This document shows positions 1-8,604 of a stretch of 64,000 nt of DNA, piece after piece. This stretch comes from Staphylococcus sp. KG4-3 (GTDB taxonomy: Bacteria > Bacillota > Bacilli > Staphylococcales > Staphylococcaceae). Position 1 is the stretch's first letter. Each line of letters begins with the position of its first letter. The notes under the pieces are model-generated. The model searched no databases. It saw only the letters and a program-made list of their open reading frames with translations, and was not told the DNA's origin. Where the stretch lies: assembly GCF_033597815.2 (NCBI RefSeq), contig NZ_CP166245.1, positions 186,001 through 250,000 of the forward strand. The letters run 5' to 3'. The translations under genes were made by a program, and so were the position numbers.

Positions 1-914
1 ATATAGATACATTAGATTTATTAAGCGAGGCTTATATATTAAGAAAACATTACTATGGAAAAAAAGTGAAACTAAATATGATCTTAAATGCTAAAAGTGG
101 TATATGTCCAGAAAATTGTGGTTATTGTGGTCAATCTAGAGATATGAAGCAAAAGCAAAGATATGCTTTAGTTCCGGAAGAACAAATTATTAGTGGAGCA
201 AAAGTAGCTCATGAGAATAACATAGGTACGTATTGTATTGTTATGAGTGGACGAGGCCCTAGTAATAAGGAAATCGATCACATAAGTAGAACTGTAGAAG
301 AAATTAAATCAAACCACCCTCAATTGAAAATATGTGCGTGCCTTGGTTTAACTAATGATGAACAAGCTAAAAAACTCAAATTATCTGGCGTTGATAGATA
401 TAATCATAATATAAATACTAGTGAAAACTATCATGAAGAAGTTGTAACTACGCACACGTATAAAGATAGAACAAACACTTTAGAAATTATGAAAGAAAAC
501 AATATATCGCCCTGTTCTGGTGTGATTTGTGGAATGGGAGAGTCAAATCAAGATATTATTGACATGGCCTTTGCCTTAAAAGAAATCGATGCCGATAGTA
601 TTCCTATTAATTTTTTACATCCCATTAAAGGTACAAAATTTGGAGAAATGAATGAATTGACTCCTATGAAATGCTTGAGACTTATAGCTTTATTTAGACT
701 AATTAACCCATCAAAAGAAATTAGAATTGCTGGTGGTAGAGAAGTTAATTTGCGTTCACTACAACCTTTGGCTTTAAAGGCAGCAAATTCAATATTTGTA
801 GGAGACTACTTAATTACTGGAGGACAGCCTAATAAATTGGATTATAAGATGATAGAAGACTTAGGATTTGAAATTGACTCTGGATATAATGAGCTGAAAG
901 GAAATAAGGAATGA
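1..914 (+). CDS. bioB: Biotin synthase BioB (5'-truncated by window edge)
   Basis: Radical-SAM enzyme that inserts sulfur into dethiobiotin, the last step of biotin synthesis. The reading frame is open from base 3, and the residues before the GTG at 66 are typical BioB N-terminal sequence ([20 protein letters not shown]). The true start therefore lies left of the window, and about 30 residues are missing. The SAM-cluster motif CPENCGYC (Cx3Cx2C) falls around bases 106-128. Other family blocks are visible, including the HNINTSENY region and an [10 protein letters not shown] segment near the C-terminus. It overlaps bioF by the four bases ATGA, so the two are translationally coupled in a bio operon. 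Function is assigned from strong family resemblance. Confidence 0.95.
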   Translation, partial: IDTLDLLSEAYILRKHYYGKKVKLNMILNAKSGICPENCGYCGQSRDMKQKQRYALVPEEQIISGAKVAHENNIGTYCIVMSGRGPSNKEIDHISRTVEEIKSNHPQLKICACLGLTNDEQAKKLKLSGVDRYNHNINTSENYHEEVVTTHTYKDRTNTLEIMKENNISPCSGVICGMGESNQDIIDMAFALKEIDADSIPINFLHPIKGTKFGEMNELTPMKCLRLIALFRLINPSKEIRIAGGREVNLRSLQPLALKAANSIFVGDYLITGGQPNKLDYKMIEDLGFEIDSGYNELKGNKE

Positions 915-2044
915 ACTCGAAGAGTAATTTAAAAAAATTACATGAAGAAGGTTTATATAGAAAACTTAAATCTATAGAATGCGTTTGTGATAAATATATA
1001 TATATAGACGGTAAAAGATATACAAATTTTACCTCTAATGATTATCTAGGTTTAGGACAATTAAAATTTAGTATTCAAGATTTTTCAGAATTTATGAAGA
1101 TATATAGTCCAAATTTATCTAGTTCTAGATTAGTTAGTGGAAATTCAATAATATATGATGATTTAGAATCTACTATAAGCAACTGGCTTAATTTCAAAAA
1201 TTGCTTAATTTTTAATAGTGGGTATGATGCTAATTTATCTATATTCAATATTTTTAAAGATGAAGATATATTAGTTTTTTCAGATCAAAAAAACCATGCG
1301 AGTATCATAGATGGCATTAGACTTAGTGGTTTAGATAAAAAAATTTATAATCATTTAGATTATAAAGATTTAGAAGGAAAATTAGCATATCATTCAAACA
1401 AAAATGTTCAAAAATTAATCGTATCAGATAGTGTTTTTTCGACTAATGGAAATATTGTAAATATAAAAAAATTAGTTGAATTAAAAAATAAATATAACGC
1501 AATTCTTTTGATAGATGCTTCTCATAGTTTAGGTTTAAGTATATTTGAAAACTATCATGATGTAGATGTTTTAACAGCTAGTTTATCAAAGGCATGGGGC
1601 GCGCATGGGGGGATTATTTTAAGTTCTAATGATATAAGAAAATTAATGATTAATCAGGGACGAACGTTAATTTACTCGAGTAGCTTACCTATTTATAATT
1701 TATATTTTATTAAAAAAAGTTTACAGTGTTTGTTTGATGCTGGTAAACGACGAGAAAAATTAACATATTTAAGTGACTATTTTAATAAAAGTTTTAAAGT
1801 TCTTTTTCCAAATCAAACAAATTCTGCCTCTCCAATTAAAAAAATTACTTTTGATAGATTAGATGTGGCTAAAAAGATATATAATACACTTTTCGAAAAT
1901 GGTGTTTTTTTAAGTTATTTAAGATATCCAACAGTCGAAAAACCGACATTAAGAATTTCGTTATCTTATTTTCATGATGAAAAAGATATCGATAAACTTT
2001 TAGAACTAATCAATCAATATTATCAAGGTGAAAAAAATGTATAG
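911..2044 (+). CDS. bioF: 8-amino-7-oxononanoate synthase BioF
   Basis: PLP-dependent alpha-oxoamine synthase that joins pimeloyl-CoA (or pimeloyl-ACP) to L-alanine to make KAPA. It has 377 residues, normal for the family. The PLP-binding lysine is K227 in [11 protein letters not shown]. An aminotransferase-like [10 protein letters not shown] block near residue 40 and NSGYDANLS near residue 100 fit the fold. It starts inside the bioB stop (ATGA) and its 3' end overlaps the region preceding bioW, so the genes form one transcript. With BioW next door the substrate is probably pimeloyl-CoA made from free pimelate, as in the Lysinibacillus bioXWF type of pathway. Confidence 0.93.
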   Translation: MNSKSNLKKLHEEGLYRKLKSIECVCDKYIYIDGKRYTNFTSNDYLGLGQLKFSIQDFSEFMKIYSPNLSSSRLVSGNSIIYDDLESTISNWLNFKNCLIFNSGYDANLSIFNIFKDEDILVFSDQKNHASIIDGIRLSGLDKKIYNHLDYKDLEGKLAYHSNKNVQKLIVSDSVFSTNGNIVNIKKLVELKNKYNAILLIDASHSLGLSIFENYHDVDVLTASLSKAWGAHGGIILSSNDIRKLMINQGRTLIYSSSLPIYNLYFIKKSLQCLFDAGKRREKLTYLSDYFNKSFKVLFPNQTNSASPIKKITFDRLDVAKKIYNTLFENGVFLSYLRYPTVEKPTLRISLSYFHDEKDIDKLLELINQYYQGEKNV

Positions 2045-2720
2045 TATTAAGATGCGAGCTAGTAATGAGCAAATTCATATAAGTGGTGCCGAAACCATAT
2101 GTGAATTTGAAAATTTAGAAAAAAATATTAAAAAATATTTTAATAAAGCTTTTAATCATGAAAACGGAAGTATAGATTTTTTGAATTTAAAAATTGAAAA
2201 AATAACAAAACCTATTCAAAATCTAAAAGCTTTACCAATAATCCAGAATCAAAATACTAATATGCAAGATTTGGCTAATAATAGCGGTATTTCTGATAAA
2301 GCTTTAAAAAATGGATTTCAATATATTGAAAATGATATCGCTTATACTGGGGCTATTATTTTATCGGCACAAACAGGAAAGCGACTAGATTCTACTAAAA
2401 ATAGAGGTGTTAGAGTGACAAATTTTGCTTTTAAAAACAAAAATAAAATCAATGATATCTCTGAACGAGTAAAAGATGCGCTATCAATAGCAACCTGTAT
2501 AAATTTATTTAATAATGTTAAAGGAGAATTATGTGTATCTGATGACTTAAATTATACTACAGGTTATTATGCTTCTCCCACATTAGGATATAATAGAATA
2601 TTTAATATTAAAAATAAGAATACACGTGTAGGAGGTAGAATTATTTTTGTTGATGAAAAAATAGATCTAAAAAAATATATTGCATTTTTAGAGGAAGTAC
2701 CTAAACAAATAATATATTAA
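2037..2720 (+). CDS. bioW: 6-carboxyhexanoate-CoA ligase BioW (pimeloyl-CoA synthetase)
   Basis: ATP-dependent activation of pimelate to pimeloyl-CoA, the entry step of the BioW route. The N-terminal MYSIKMRAS and HISGAE motif is typical of BioW, and the central GAIILSAQTGKRLD segment is a conserved family block. An in-frame GTG at 2028 lies nine bases upstream, but AAGGTG at 2025-2030 makes a good ribosome binding site for the ATG at 2037, so 2037 is the better start (227 residues). It follows bioF with overlap, which implies that this strain can use exogenous or internal pimelate rather than only the BioC/BioH route. Confidence 0.92.
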   Translation: MYSIKMRASNEQIHISGAETICEFENLEKNIKKYFNKAFNHENGSIDFLNLKIEKITKPIQNLKALPIIQNQNTNMQDLANNSGISDKALKNGFQYIENDIAYTGAIILSAQTGKRLDSTKNRGVRVTNFAFKNKNKINDISERVKDALSIATCINLFNNVKGELCVSDDLNYTTGYYASPTLGYNRIFNIKNKNTRVGGRIIFVDEKIDLKKYIAFLEEVPKQIIY

Positions 2721-2740
2721 TAAAATTAGGAGTGCTTAAA

Positions 2741-3223
2741 TTGTCATCAAAAGAAATAACGCAGATAAGTTGCATTGCAGCAATATTAAGTATATTTGCA
2801 ATAATAAAAATGCCATCAATTTTACCAGGTTTAGAATTCCAACTTTCAGCACCTGTATCTCTTTTAATTTTAGCTATTTTTGGTATTAAGAAATATTTTA
2901 TTGGAGGATTGTTATCTAGTTTTATATTATTAATATTAGGTATATTTAATCCTATTAATTTGATTGTGTCTTTCTGCTTTAGGTTTGTAGCAATTTTAGT
3001 TATTTGGTTTTTTAAAGTGAATGTTTTTTCTTTGATTATTGCCGCTGTATTAGGTAGTACTTTATCAAGAATTATTTTATCTCAAATTTTGAATTTACCT
3101 ATTTTAGTCGTAGTTATTAACGCTACACCAGGGATAATATTCACTATAATTGTACTGATTCCGTTATATTTGAGTTTAATTAAAAATAATTTAATTAAAA
3201 ACAGTAGTATAAATAAAAATTAA
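2741..3223 (+). CDS. Small integral membrane protein of the bio operon, BioX/ECF S-component-like
   Basis: About 160 residues, almost entirely hydrophobic, with five or six membrane segments. No enzyme motif is visible. Its size and hydrophobic pattern resemble ECF-transporter S components. Its place immediately downstream of bioW matches the bioX position in other Firmicute pimelate operons, where a role in pimelate uptake has been proposed. The start is taken as TTG 2741 because AGGAG at 2728-2732 is spaced eight bases from it; a GTG at 2732 overlaps that site. It is followed by a strong hairpin, so it is the last gene of the operon. Function is inferred from position and topology only. Confidence 0.6.
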   Translation: MSSKEITQISCIAAILSIFAIIKMPSILPGLEFQLSAPVSLLILAIFGIKKYFIGGLLSSFILLILGIFNPINLIVSFCFRFVAILVIWFFKVNVFSLIIAAVLGSTLSRIILSQILNLPILVVVINATPGIIFTIIVLIPLYLSLIKNNLIKNSSINKN

Positions 3224-3231
3224 ATGAAAAA

Positions 3232-3290
3232 ATAGAATGACAATTATATTGGTTTTAAGGTAATCTATATATAATTGCCATTCTATATTT
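3232..3290 (+). terminator. Terminator of the bio operon
   Basis: Arms 3232-3249 and 3269-3286 are complementary over 18 bases with one mismatch; the second arm is followed by ATTT. It separates the biotin operon from the ABC operon. Confidence 0.75.
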
Positions 3291-3318
3291 AAATGGATAT
3301 ATAAGGAGTGTTTGTTAA

Positions 3319-4434
3319 TTGAAGAAAAAATGGATGTGGCTTATTGGAATTGTTGCAGTTATAGGATTGTTAGCCATTGCTTTAGTGTTAAAACAAGCGA
3401 ATAGTGATGAAAAAGATAAAGACGGTTACGATACATATAAAGTGGAGAAAGAAAGTCCACTTAATTTAGAGGGGAAAGCATCACCTCAAGCAGTAAAAAC
3501 ATATAACAACAATAGCCAGTTAGGCACATTTGTAAGTCCACAAGTTGATGATGGTCAATCAGTTAAGCAAGGTGACTCACTCATTAACTATAACGTTAAC
3601 AACAATAAACGCCAACAATTAGTAAATAAAGTGGACGAAGCACAGCAAGCAGTTAATGAAGATTATAGAAATATTAATCAAGCGCCAAATAACAATGATT
3701 TACAGAAGAAACTGACACAAGATCAAAGTGCATTAAGCGAAGCACAACAACAGTTGAATCAACACGATAAACAAATCAATGACAGCGTATATGCAGCATT
3801 TGATGGTAAAGTAGATATCAAAAATAAGGAAAATGTATCAGATGGGCAAACAATATTACAATTGGTTTCAAATGAACCACAAATTAAAACAACTGTTTCA
3901 GAATTTGATTTAGAAAAAATCAAAGAAGGAGACAAGGTAGACGTTAAAATCACAAGTAACGGTAAGACAGGTAAAGGGACAATTAAAAAAATTGCAGAAT
4001 TACCTAAAAGCTATGAAGATCAGTTGAGTGAATCTGGTGCAACAGGTGGTGCGAGTGCCGGAGGAAGTGGTAATGAAGAAAGTGCTACAACACAGTCATC
4101 AAACCCGGTTCAATCAGCACCAAGTGGCGGTAATGATTCAGAGTCATCTAAGTACACAGTGATTATTAGTGATATAGATATTCCAGTACGTGCAGGTTAT
4201 TCTATGGAAGTAAAAGTACCACTAGACTCTATCAAATTACCTAAATCTGTATTAACTAAAGATAATAATGTTTTTGTCGTTAATAATGATAATAAAGTAG
4301 AAAAACGTAATATTAAAATTGATAAAATAAATGGAGAAATTTTTGTTAAAGAAGGGCTGAAAAAAGGTGACAAAGTCCTCAAAAATCCTAAAAACACATT
4401 AAATGATGGAGACAAAGTTGAGGTGTCATCATGA
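3319..4434 (+). CDS. HlyD/MacA-type membrane fusion (adaptor) protein of an ABC efflux system, YknX-like
   Basis: Adaptor subunit of a MacAB/YknXYZ-type tripartite ABC system. It has 371 residues, with one N-terminal membrane segment (about residues 5-25) and an extracellular body. A lipoyl-type half motif is followed by a Q/N-rich coiled-coil hairpin (about 90-150). The second half carries the beta-barrel region typical of RND/HlyD adaptors. A Gly/Ser-rich low-complexity loop (about 240-275) interrupts the C-terminal half. Start is TTG at 3319 behind AAGGAG (3303-3308). Its stop overlaps the ATG of the ATPase gene (ATGA). Such systems move peptides or toxins out, or protect the envelope; the substrate here is unknown. 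Confidence 0.85.
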   Translation: MKKKWMWLIGIVAVIGLLAIALVLKQANSDEKDKDGYDTYKVEKESPLNLEGKASPQAVKTYNNNSQLGTFVSPQVDDGQSVKQGDSLINYNVNNNKRQQLVNKVDEAQQAVNEDYRNINQAPNNNDLQKKLTQDQSALSEAQQQLNQHDKQINDSVYAAFDGKVDIKNKENVSDGQTILQLVSNEPQIKTTVSEFDLEKIKEGDKVDVKITSNGKTGKGTIKKIAELPKSYEDQLSESGATGGASAGGSGNEESATTQSSNPVQSAPSGGNDSESSKYTVIISDIDIPVRAGYSMEVKVPLDSIKLPKSVLTKDNNVFVVNNDNKVEKRNIKIDKINGEIFVKEGLKKGDKVLKNPKNTLNDGDKVEVSS

Positions 4435-5111
4435 TAGAACTTGTAGATATCAATCGCCACTTCAAAAATGGGGATGAAGAGAACCATATTTTGAAAGACA
4501 TTAATATCAACATTAACGAAGGTGAATTCATTGCGATTATGGGCCCTTCAGGTTCTGGTAAGAGTACATTAATCAATATATTAGGGTTTATTGACCGCGG
4601 ATATGAAGGAGATTACCTTTTTAATGGAGAAAATTATAAAAAAACTTCAGATAATCAGCTCTCAGATATTAGAAATAAGACCGCAGGTTTCGTATTCCAA
4701 AACTTTAAACTAATTCAAAATAATACCATTTTAGAGAATGTAAGTATTCCTTTGGTATACGCTGGCTTAGGTTCACAAGCGCGTAAAGAAAGGGTAGTCA
4801 GTACGTTACATGACGTTGGATTATACGATAAAGAGCATCTTGTGCCTAATAAATTATCAGGTGGGCAACAACAACGTGTGGCAATTGCACGTGCCATTAT
4901 TAATCAGCCTAAATTTATTATTGCCGATGAACCAACGGGAGCGTTAGATTCGAAGACTTCAAAGGATATTATGGAATTATTTATGAAGTTAAATAAAGAG
5001 TTTAATACGACGATGATCATGGTCACACATGATCGTAAAGTTGCCGATAAAGCCGACCGTATTATTCATATTTTAGATGGGCGCGTTCAGCGAGAAGAGG
5101 TGGTAGAATGA
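4431..5111 (+). CDS. ABC transporter ATP-binding protein, MacB/LolD family (YknY-like)
   Basis: Cytoplasmic ATPase of the efflux operon, 226 residues. Walker A is GPSGSGKST, the signature is LSGGQQQR, Walker B is IIADEPTGALD, and the H-loop is VTHD. The EPTGALD form and short length are those of the LolD/MacB/FtsE group, which power mechanotransmission-type permeases rather than classical import. It overlaps both neighbours by ATGA, giving fixed stoichiometry with the adaptor and the permease. Confidence 0.93.
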   Translation: MIELVDINRHFKNGDEENHILKDINININEGEFIAIMGPSGSGKSTLINILGFIDRGYEGDYLFNGENYKKTSDNQLSDIRNKTAGFVFQNFKLIQNNTILENVSIPLVYAGLGSQARKERVVSTLHDVGLYDKEHLVPNKLSGGQQQRVAIARAIINQPKFIIADEPTGALDSKTSKDIMELFMKLNKEFNTTMIMVTHDRKVADKADRIIHILDGRVQREEVVE

Positions 5112-6283
5112 AGAATTTATCGAATATTATCGCCATCTCTTTCAAGTCTATTTTAAAAAACAAGCGACGTAATATCTTTACTATGATTGGAATTATTATT
5201 GGTATTGCGGCGGTTATAACGATTATGTCATTAGGTAATGGTTTTAAAAAGACTGCGGCAGATGAATTTTCAGATTCAGGCGCTGGTAAAAACTCCGCAC
5301 TTATTAGCTTTATGACAAACAGTGGAGAAAGTGCGAAAAATAACCCTTTTAGTCAGCAAGATATAGGTATTGTTAAACAAATTGATGGCGTGTCAGATGC
5401 TAAAATTAAAGAAACTGAGGATCAAGGTTATTCAGCAAAAATGACAAATCCGCAGAAAAAAGGCGACATCAGCATTCTGAAAAAGGACGAAGTAACGAGT
5501 CCTGAAGAAGGAAAAGGCTTCGATTCAGAAGATAATGAATTACGCAAAAAGGTCGTAACGGTTGATGATAAAATTGCTAAAGATGTCTTTAATAAAGATG
5601 CGATAGGTAAGACGTTGTATATTGATGGCCAAGGCTTTGAAGTTGTAGGTATCGTTAATGATATGATGAACCCAAAAGCTGTTAGCATGCCGTCTCAAAC
5701 ATTTAATCAATATATGGGCAATTTACAACAAGATTTTCCGTCATTGCAATTAACAATTGCCGATAATGCGAACAAAAAAGAAGTCGCTAACAAAGTTGCG
5801 GATAAATTAAATAAAAAAGGTACGGGCATGGGTGACGGTAGCTATAGTTATAATGATACTGAAGAGATGATGAAAGGTATTAACAAAGTATTTGATGGTA
5901 TTACTTACTTTGTGGCAGCAGTAGCAGGGATTTCTTTATTTATTGCAGGTATTGGCGTTATGAATGTAATGTACATCTCAGTTACTGAACGTACTGAAGA
6001 AATAGCGATTCGACGCGCATTTGGTGCGAAAAGTCGTGACATTGAGCTTCAATTCTTGGTTGAAAGTGTTGTTCTCTGTGTCCTCGGTGGTCTCATTGGA
6101 TTGATTCTAGGTATTTTAATTGCTAGTCTAGTTGATGCGGTCACACCAGACTACATTAAGAGTGTTGTTAGTGTCAGTTCTGTAGTCATTGCGGTAGGTG
6201 TTTCTATGTTGATTGGTATCGTCTTCGGTTGGATTCCAGCTCGAGCAGCAGCTAAAAAAGAGTTAATTGACATTATTAAATAA
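5108..6283 (+). CDS. MacB/FtsX-type ABC permease (YknZ-like)
   Basis: Permease of 391 residues with the MacB topology. One membrane helix near the N-terminus (about 20-40) is followed by a large extracellular domain (about 45-260), then three helices in a C-terminal FtsX domain (about 270-390). The FtsX block includes the segment ERTEEIAIRRAFGAKSRDI. Together with the adaptor and ATPase it makes a complete YknXYZ/MacAB-like system. The extracellular domain is rich in Lys/Asp and low in hydrophobics. Substrate cannot be read from sequence; antimicrobial peptide or toxin handling is the usual role. Confidence 0.9.
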   Translation: MKNLSNIIAISFKSILKNKRRNIFTMIGIIIGIAAVITIMSLGNGFKKTAADEFSDSGAGKNSALISFMTNSGESAKNNPFSQQDIGIVKQIDGVSDAKIKETEDQGYSAKMTNPQKKGDISILKKDEVTSPEEGKGFDSEDNELRKKVVTVDDKIAKDVFNKDAIGKTLYIDGQGFEVVGIVNDMMNPKAVSMPSQTFNQYMGNLQQDFPSLQLTIADNANKKEVANKVADKLNKKGTGMGDGSYSYNDTEEMMKGINKVFDGITYFVAAVAGISLFIAGIGVMNVMYISVTERTEEIAIRRAFGAKSRDIELQFLVESVVLCVLGGLIGLILGILIASLVDAVTPDYIKSVVSVSSVVIAVGVSMLIGIVFGWIPARAAAKKELIDIIK

Positions 6284-6354
6284 ATTCTAGGATTATGACA
6301 AATTAACATAATTCAACTTGGCGGAAGTGCATACGCTTAAGAGTTTACAGATGG

Positions 6355-6360
6355 TATAAT
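6355..6360 (+). promoter_or_regulatory. -10 box for the Fst-type toxin mRNA
   Basis: A perfect TATAAT sits about 60 bases upstream of the toxin start; the -35 region is weak. The expected transcript starts near 6367, at the sequence AGTCGCCTA (6366-6374). This is the exact reverse complement of TAGGCGACT at the toxin stop (6510-6518), so the mRNA ends can pair with each other. Confidence 0.6.
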
Positions 6361-6416
6361 TATAGAGTCGCCTATCTCTCAGGCGTCAAGTTGACGTAGA
6401 GAGGAGGTGTTAATCT

Positions 6417-6512
6417 ATGCTAGAAATCCTTGTTCAGATCACGATCACAGTCATCAGTGGTTGTATTATTGCGTTATTTACGCATTGGCTACGCAAGCGC
6501 GATGATAAATAG
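6417..6512 (+). CDS. Fst/PepA1-family type I toxin peptide (31 aa)
   Basis: A 31-residue membrane peptide starting MLEILVQITITVISG, then CIIALFTHWL and a charged RKRDDK tail. This is the layout of the staphylococcal and enterococcal Fst/PepA1 toxins, which insert in the membrane and collapse it when antisense control is lost. It has a strong ribosome binding site, GAGGAGG (6401-6407). The leader contains CGTCAA-G-TTGACG and a CTCT/AGAG stem that can sequester this site. Direct repeats shared with the downstream antisense RNA overlap the start codon. Family recognition rests on length, hydrophobic core, W-L-x-x-R end and the surrounding RNA architecture. Confidence 0.85.
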   Translation: MLEILVQITITVISGCIIALFTHWLRKRDDK

Positions 6513-6528
6513 GCGACTAGCCACACCG

Positions 6529-6590
6529 AAAAAATCCCCTCACTATTGCGAGTAGTGAGGGGATTGGTGTATCTATGCTAGTTCCTTGTT
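6529..6590 (-). ncRNA. Antisense antitoxin RNA of the Fst-type locus (RNAII-like)
   Basis: On the minus strand a perfect TATAAT (complement of 6597-6602) lies just outside this segment, with TTGCAT 18 bases further upstream. The terminator hairpin (6534-6545 with 6553-6564) ends in TTTTTT on the minus strand. The resulting RNA is about 60 nt, the size known for Fst RNAII. It carries the complements of ATCTATGCTAG (6571-6581) and TCCTTGTT (6583-6590). The same words occur at 6413-6423 and 6427-6434 across the toxin start codon. It can therefore pair with the toxin mRNA there as well as at the shared terminator. Confidence 0.8.
6534..6564. terminator. Shared hairpin terminator of the toxin and antitoxin RNAs
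   Basis: Perfect 12-base arms ATCCCCTCACTA and TAGTGAGGGGAT. The minus strand runs into TTTTTT; the plus strand has no T run but is expected to end there as in other convergent Fst loci. Confidence 0.8.
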
Positions 6591-6672
6591 AAATGTATTA
6601 TAACATCATATTGAGTGGGAATGCAAAGTTATGTTTTAAATAAATACTTTTAAATGTAGAAAGGGGAAATAC

Positions 6673-6768
6673 ATGTTGGATAAAGTTAAGATAAAAGAAG
6701 AGTTTAAAATGTTGAAAAATGAAATTTATACAAAAAAAGTTTTAGAGGAAGCAAAAAAAGGCAATTGA
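6673..6768 (+). CDS. Possible 31-residue charged peptide coupled to the HEPN gene
   Basis: ATG at 6673 is preceded by AAGGGGA, a good ribosome binding site. The frame encodes a Lys/Glu-rich, probably helical peptide (MLDKVKIKEEFKMLKNEIYT and 11 more residues). Its stop overlaps the TTG start of the next gene (TTGA). It has no recognisable family. It could be a leader peptide coupling translation, a small partner protein, or the remnant N-terminus of a longer gene. The RBS and the overlap are the only evidence. Confidence 0.4.
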   Translation: MLDKVKIKEEFKMLKNEIYTKKVLEEAKKGN

Positions 6769-7781
6769 TAACATTTAAATACTTATTACCTTTTAGAATG
6801 CCCATAAAAGAAATTGAAAATATTGACTTTATAGCTGAAGAAAATACATTTATGAAATTCATTCATAGAGAACACAATATTTTTGAAAACGATAACATTA
6901 AAAGAGAGAGACAAACATATATTGAAATCACTTCAGTTATTAATAAAAATCAGTTTAAAAGAGTAAAATCTGGATCTACTTCTAGAGAGTCTAAAAAAAC
7001 TAGAGTTTTAACTGAAGTTTTTAATAACCAATTTAATACCCTTAATAATTTCATTAAAATTATCAGTGTGAAGTATCAGTACCACAATGTTTTTCAACTG
7101 TCTCTTGGTGACATATTAAGTATTCCATATTATGTCATATACAGTATGGAAGGTGAGATAAAAGATATGAGTCTTTTTCTTATAAATGAACCGGGTAAAA
7201 TAGAAGAAGATCAATATTCAGAATTGAAAAAAAGTGAATTATTAAATATTAAACAAAACTATCAAATTTTCACTAATCACCCTAGTAATATATATGTAAT
7301 AGCTATGAGAAAAGGTGAAAGAGCAATTTATAAGGCTGATTACAATGTAGCAATTATACAAATTCAGACTGCATTAGAAGTTTTTATTACAAAGTTTTTA
7401 GAGAGATATTATAAATTAGACCAACAGCTAAGTGATGAAAAAATTAACAATAAGCTTGCATGTGGCTACAGAAATATTATTAAGGACCAATTATTAAAAA
7501 TAGTAAGAAAATTAAATTTAAATAATTCTCATGAGATTGAAAATTGCATAAATCAATATATTGATAACTATTATCCTATGAGAAATAAAATTGTTCATGA
7601 AGGTCTATCTTATAGTAAAGACGAGGCGTTAAAATTCCAAGCTATAGTAAATGATATAATTAGACTATTAGTATTTAATATGAAAAATGCAATGATGAGC
7701 GATTTTTCTAAAGAATTTAATATGTATAATATTCATAATGAAAATATTAATATGGAAAGTATAAAAGAAAAATACAAATAA
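6765..7781 (+). CDS. HEPN-domain-like protein of unknown role (ApeA/HEPN type)
   Basis: Protein of 338 residues. The N-terminal two thirds are not recognised. The C-terminal third is helical and reads as a HEPN-like domain, with a first helix around NVAIIQIQTALEVFITKFL. The sequence YYPMRNKIVHEG follows, containing an R-x4-H motif (R273, H278), the catalytic signature of HEPN ribonucleases. The start is TTG at 6765, coupled to the small upstream frame; an ATG at 6798 has no ribosome binding site. AT content is higher than in the flanking ABC operon. A serine recombinase follows, so this looks like an accessory or mobile patch. HEPN proteins of this size act in toxin-antitoxin or phage-defence settings. 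Function here is inferred. Confidence 0.6.
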   Translation: MITFKYLLPFRMPIKEIENIDFIAEENTFMKFIHREHNIFENDNIKRERQTYIEITSVINKNQFKRVKSGSTSRESKKTRVLTEVFNNQFNTLNNFIKIISVKYQYHNVFQLSLGDILSIPYYVIYSMEGEIKDMSLFLINEPGKIEEDQYSELKKSELLNIKQNYQIFTNHPSNIYVIAMRKGERAIYKADYNVAIIQIQTALEVFITKFLERYYKLDQQLSDEKINNKLACGYRNIIKDQLLKIVRKLNLNNSHEIENCINQYIDNYYPMRNKIVHEGLSYSKDEALKFQAIVNDIIRLLVFNMKNAMMSDFSKEFNMYNIHNENINMESIKEKYK

Positions 7782-7826
7782 ATATAAAATTAGGATAAAG
7801 AGATTACATATATTGTTCGTTTCGAG

Positions 7827-7892
7827 TACACCCTAAAAATACAATGAAACAGTCTTGTAAATTGCGCTTTTAAAATGTATGATTAGGGTGTA
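7827..7892. promoter_or_regulatory. Inverted repeat in front of the recombinase, candidate res/recombination site
   Basis: TACACCCTAA (7827-7836) and TTAGGGTGTA (7883-7892) are perfect inverted arms 46 bases apart, just upstream of the recombinase start. Small serine resolvases normally act on sites beside their own gene. The spacing and position fit such a site or an autoregulatory operator; no crossover has been shown. Confidence 0.5.
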
Positions 7893-7909
7893 TGAGAAAG
7901 GGTGTTAAA

Positions 7910-8503
7910 ATGATAGTTGGATATGCAAGAGTTTCGACCATCGATCAAAACTTAGATAGACAAATTGAAAATTTAGAAGCATTTGATGCTGAAAAAATGT
8001 TTACAGAAAAACAATCAGGAAAATCGATTGAAAATCGTCCAGTATTCCAAGAAGTATTAAATTTTGTTCGTATGGGCGATCGTTTAGTTGTAGAATCTAT
8101 TGATCGATTAGGAAGAAATTATGATGAGATTATTCAAACGGTTAACTATTTAAAAGAAAAAGAAGTCCAATTAATGATTACAAGCTTGCCCATGATGAAT
8201 GAAGCAATTGGGAATCCATTATTAGATAAGTTCATGAAGGATTTAATCATTCAAATTTTAGCAATGATTTCAGAACAAGAAAGAAATGAAAGTAAACGCC
8301 GACAAACCCAAGGTATTAAAGTAGCGAAGGAAAAAGGAGTCTATAAAGGTAGACCTGTACTTTATTCACCAAATGCCAAAGATCCTCAAAAACGAATAGT
8401 TTATTATCGTGTTATTGAATTACTAGATAAAGGCGTATCAATTAGTAAAATAGCTAAAGAAGTTGGTATTACTCGCCAAACAGTTTATAGAATCAAAGGT
8501 TAA
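7910..8503 (+). CDS. Small serine recombinase (resolvase/invertase, Bin/TnpR type)
   Basis: About 197 residues. The N-terminal catalytic domain starts [13 protein letters not shown], with the nucleophile S9 and R7. The downstream [10 protein letters not shown] block and [15 protein letters not shown] hinge helix are typical. The C-terminus has a helix-turn-helix ([20 protein letters not shown]). Start 7910 is chosen because all family members begin MxxGYARVS and GGGTG sits before it. An ATG at 7892 would add six residues and overlaps the inverted repeat. Close relatives are resolvases of staphylococcal plasmids and Tn552-like elements. No transposase gene is nearby, so the element is either degraded or a lone recombinase. 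Confidence 0.9.
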   Translation: MIVGYARVSTIDQNLDRQIENLEAFDAEKMFTEKQSGKSIENRPVFQEVLNFVRMGDRLVVESIDRLGRNYDEIIQTVNYLKEKEVQLMITSLPMMNEAIGNPLLDKFMKDLIIQILAMISEQERNESKRRQTQGIKVAKEKGVYKGRPVLYSPNAKDPQKRIVYYRVIELLDKGVSISKIAKEVGITRQTVYRIKG

Positions 8504-8523
8504 ATCTATAAATGGTTAAGAAG

Positions 8524-8551
8524 GGTTACACCAAGTGGTGTAACCTTTTTT
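8524..8551 (+). terminator. Terminator of the recombinase gene
   Basis: GGTTACACC (8524-8532) and GGTGTAACC (8537-8545) form a perfect nine-base stem with a four-base loop, followed by TTTTTT. Confidence 0.9.
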
Positions 8552-8604
8552 ATACGTCTTAAAAGACTTTGACAATAATTTTGGTTGATGTTAAAGATAA
8601 TGCA

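Noticed and set aside
2028..2036. GTG 2028 as the bioW start
   Set aside because: It lies within the AAGGTG ribosome site for ATG 2037, and the family N-terminus begins MYSxKMRAS.
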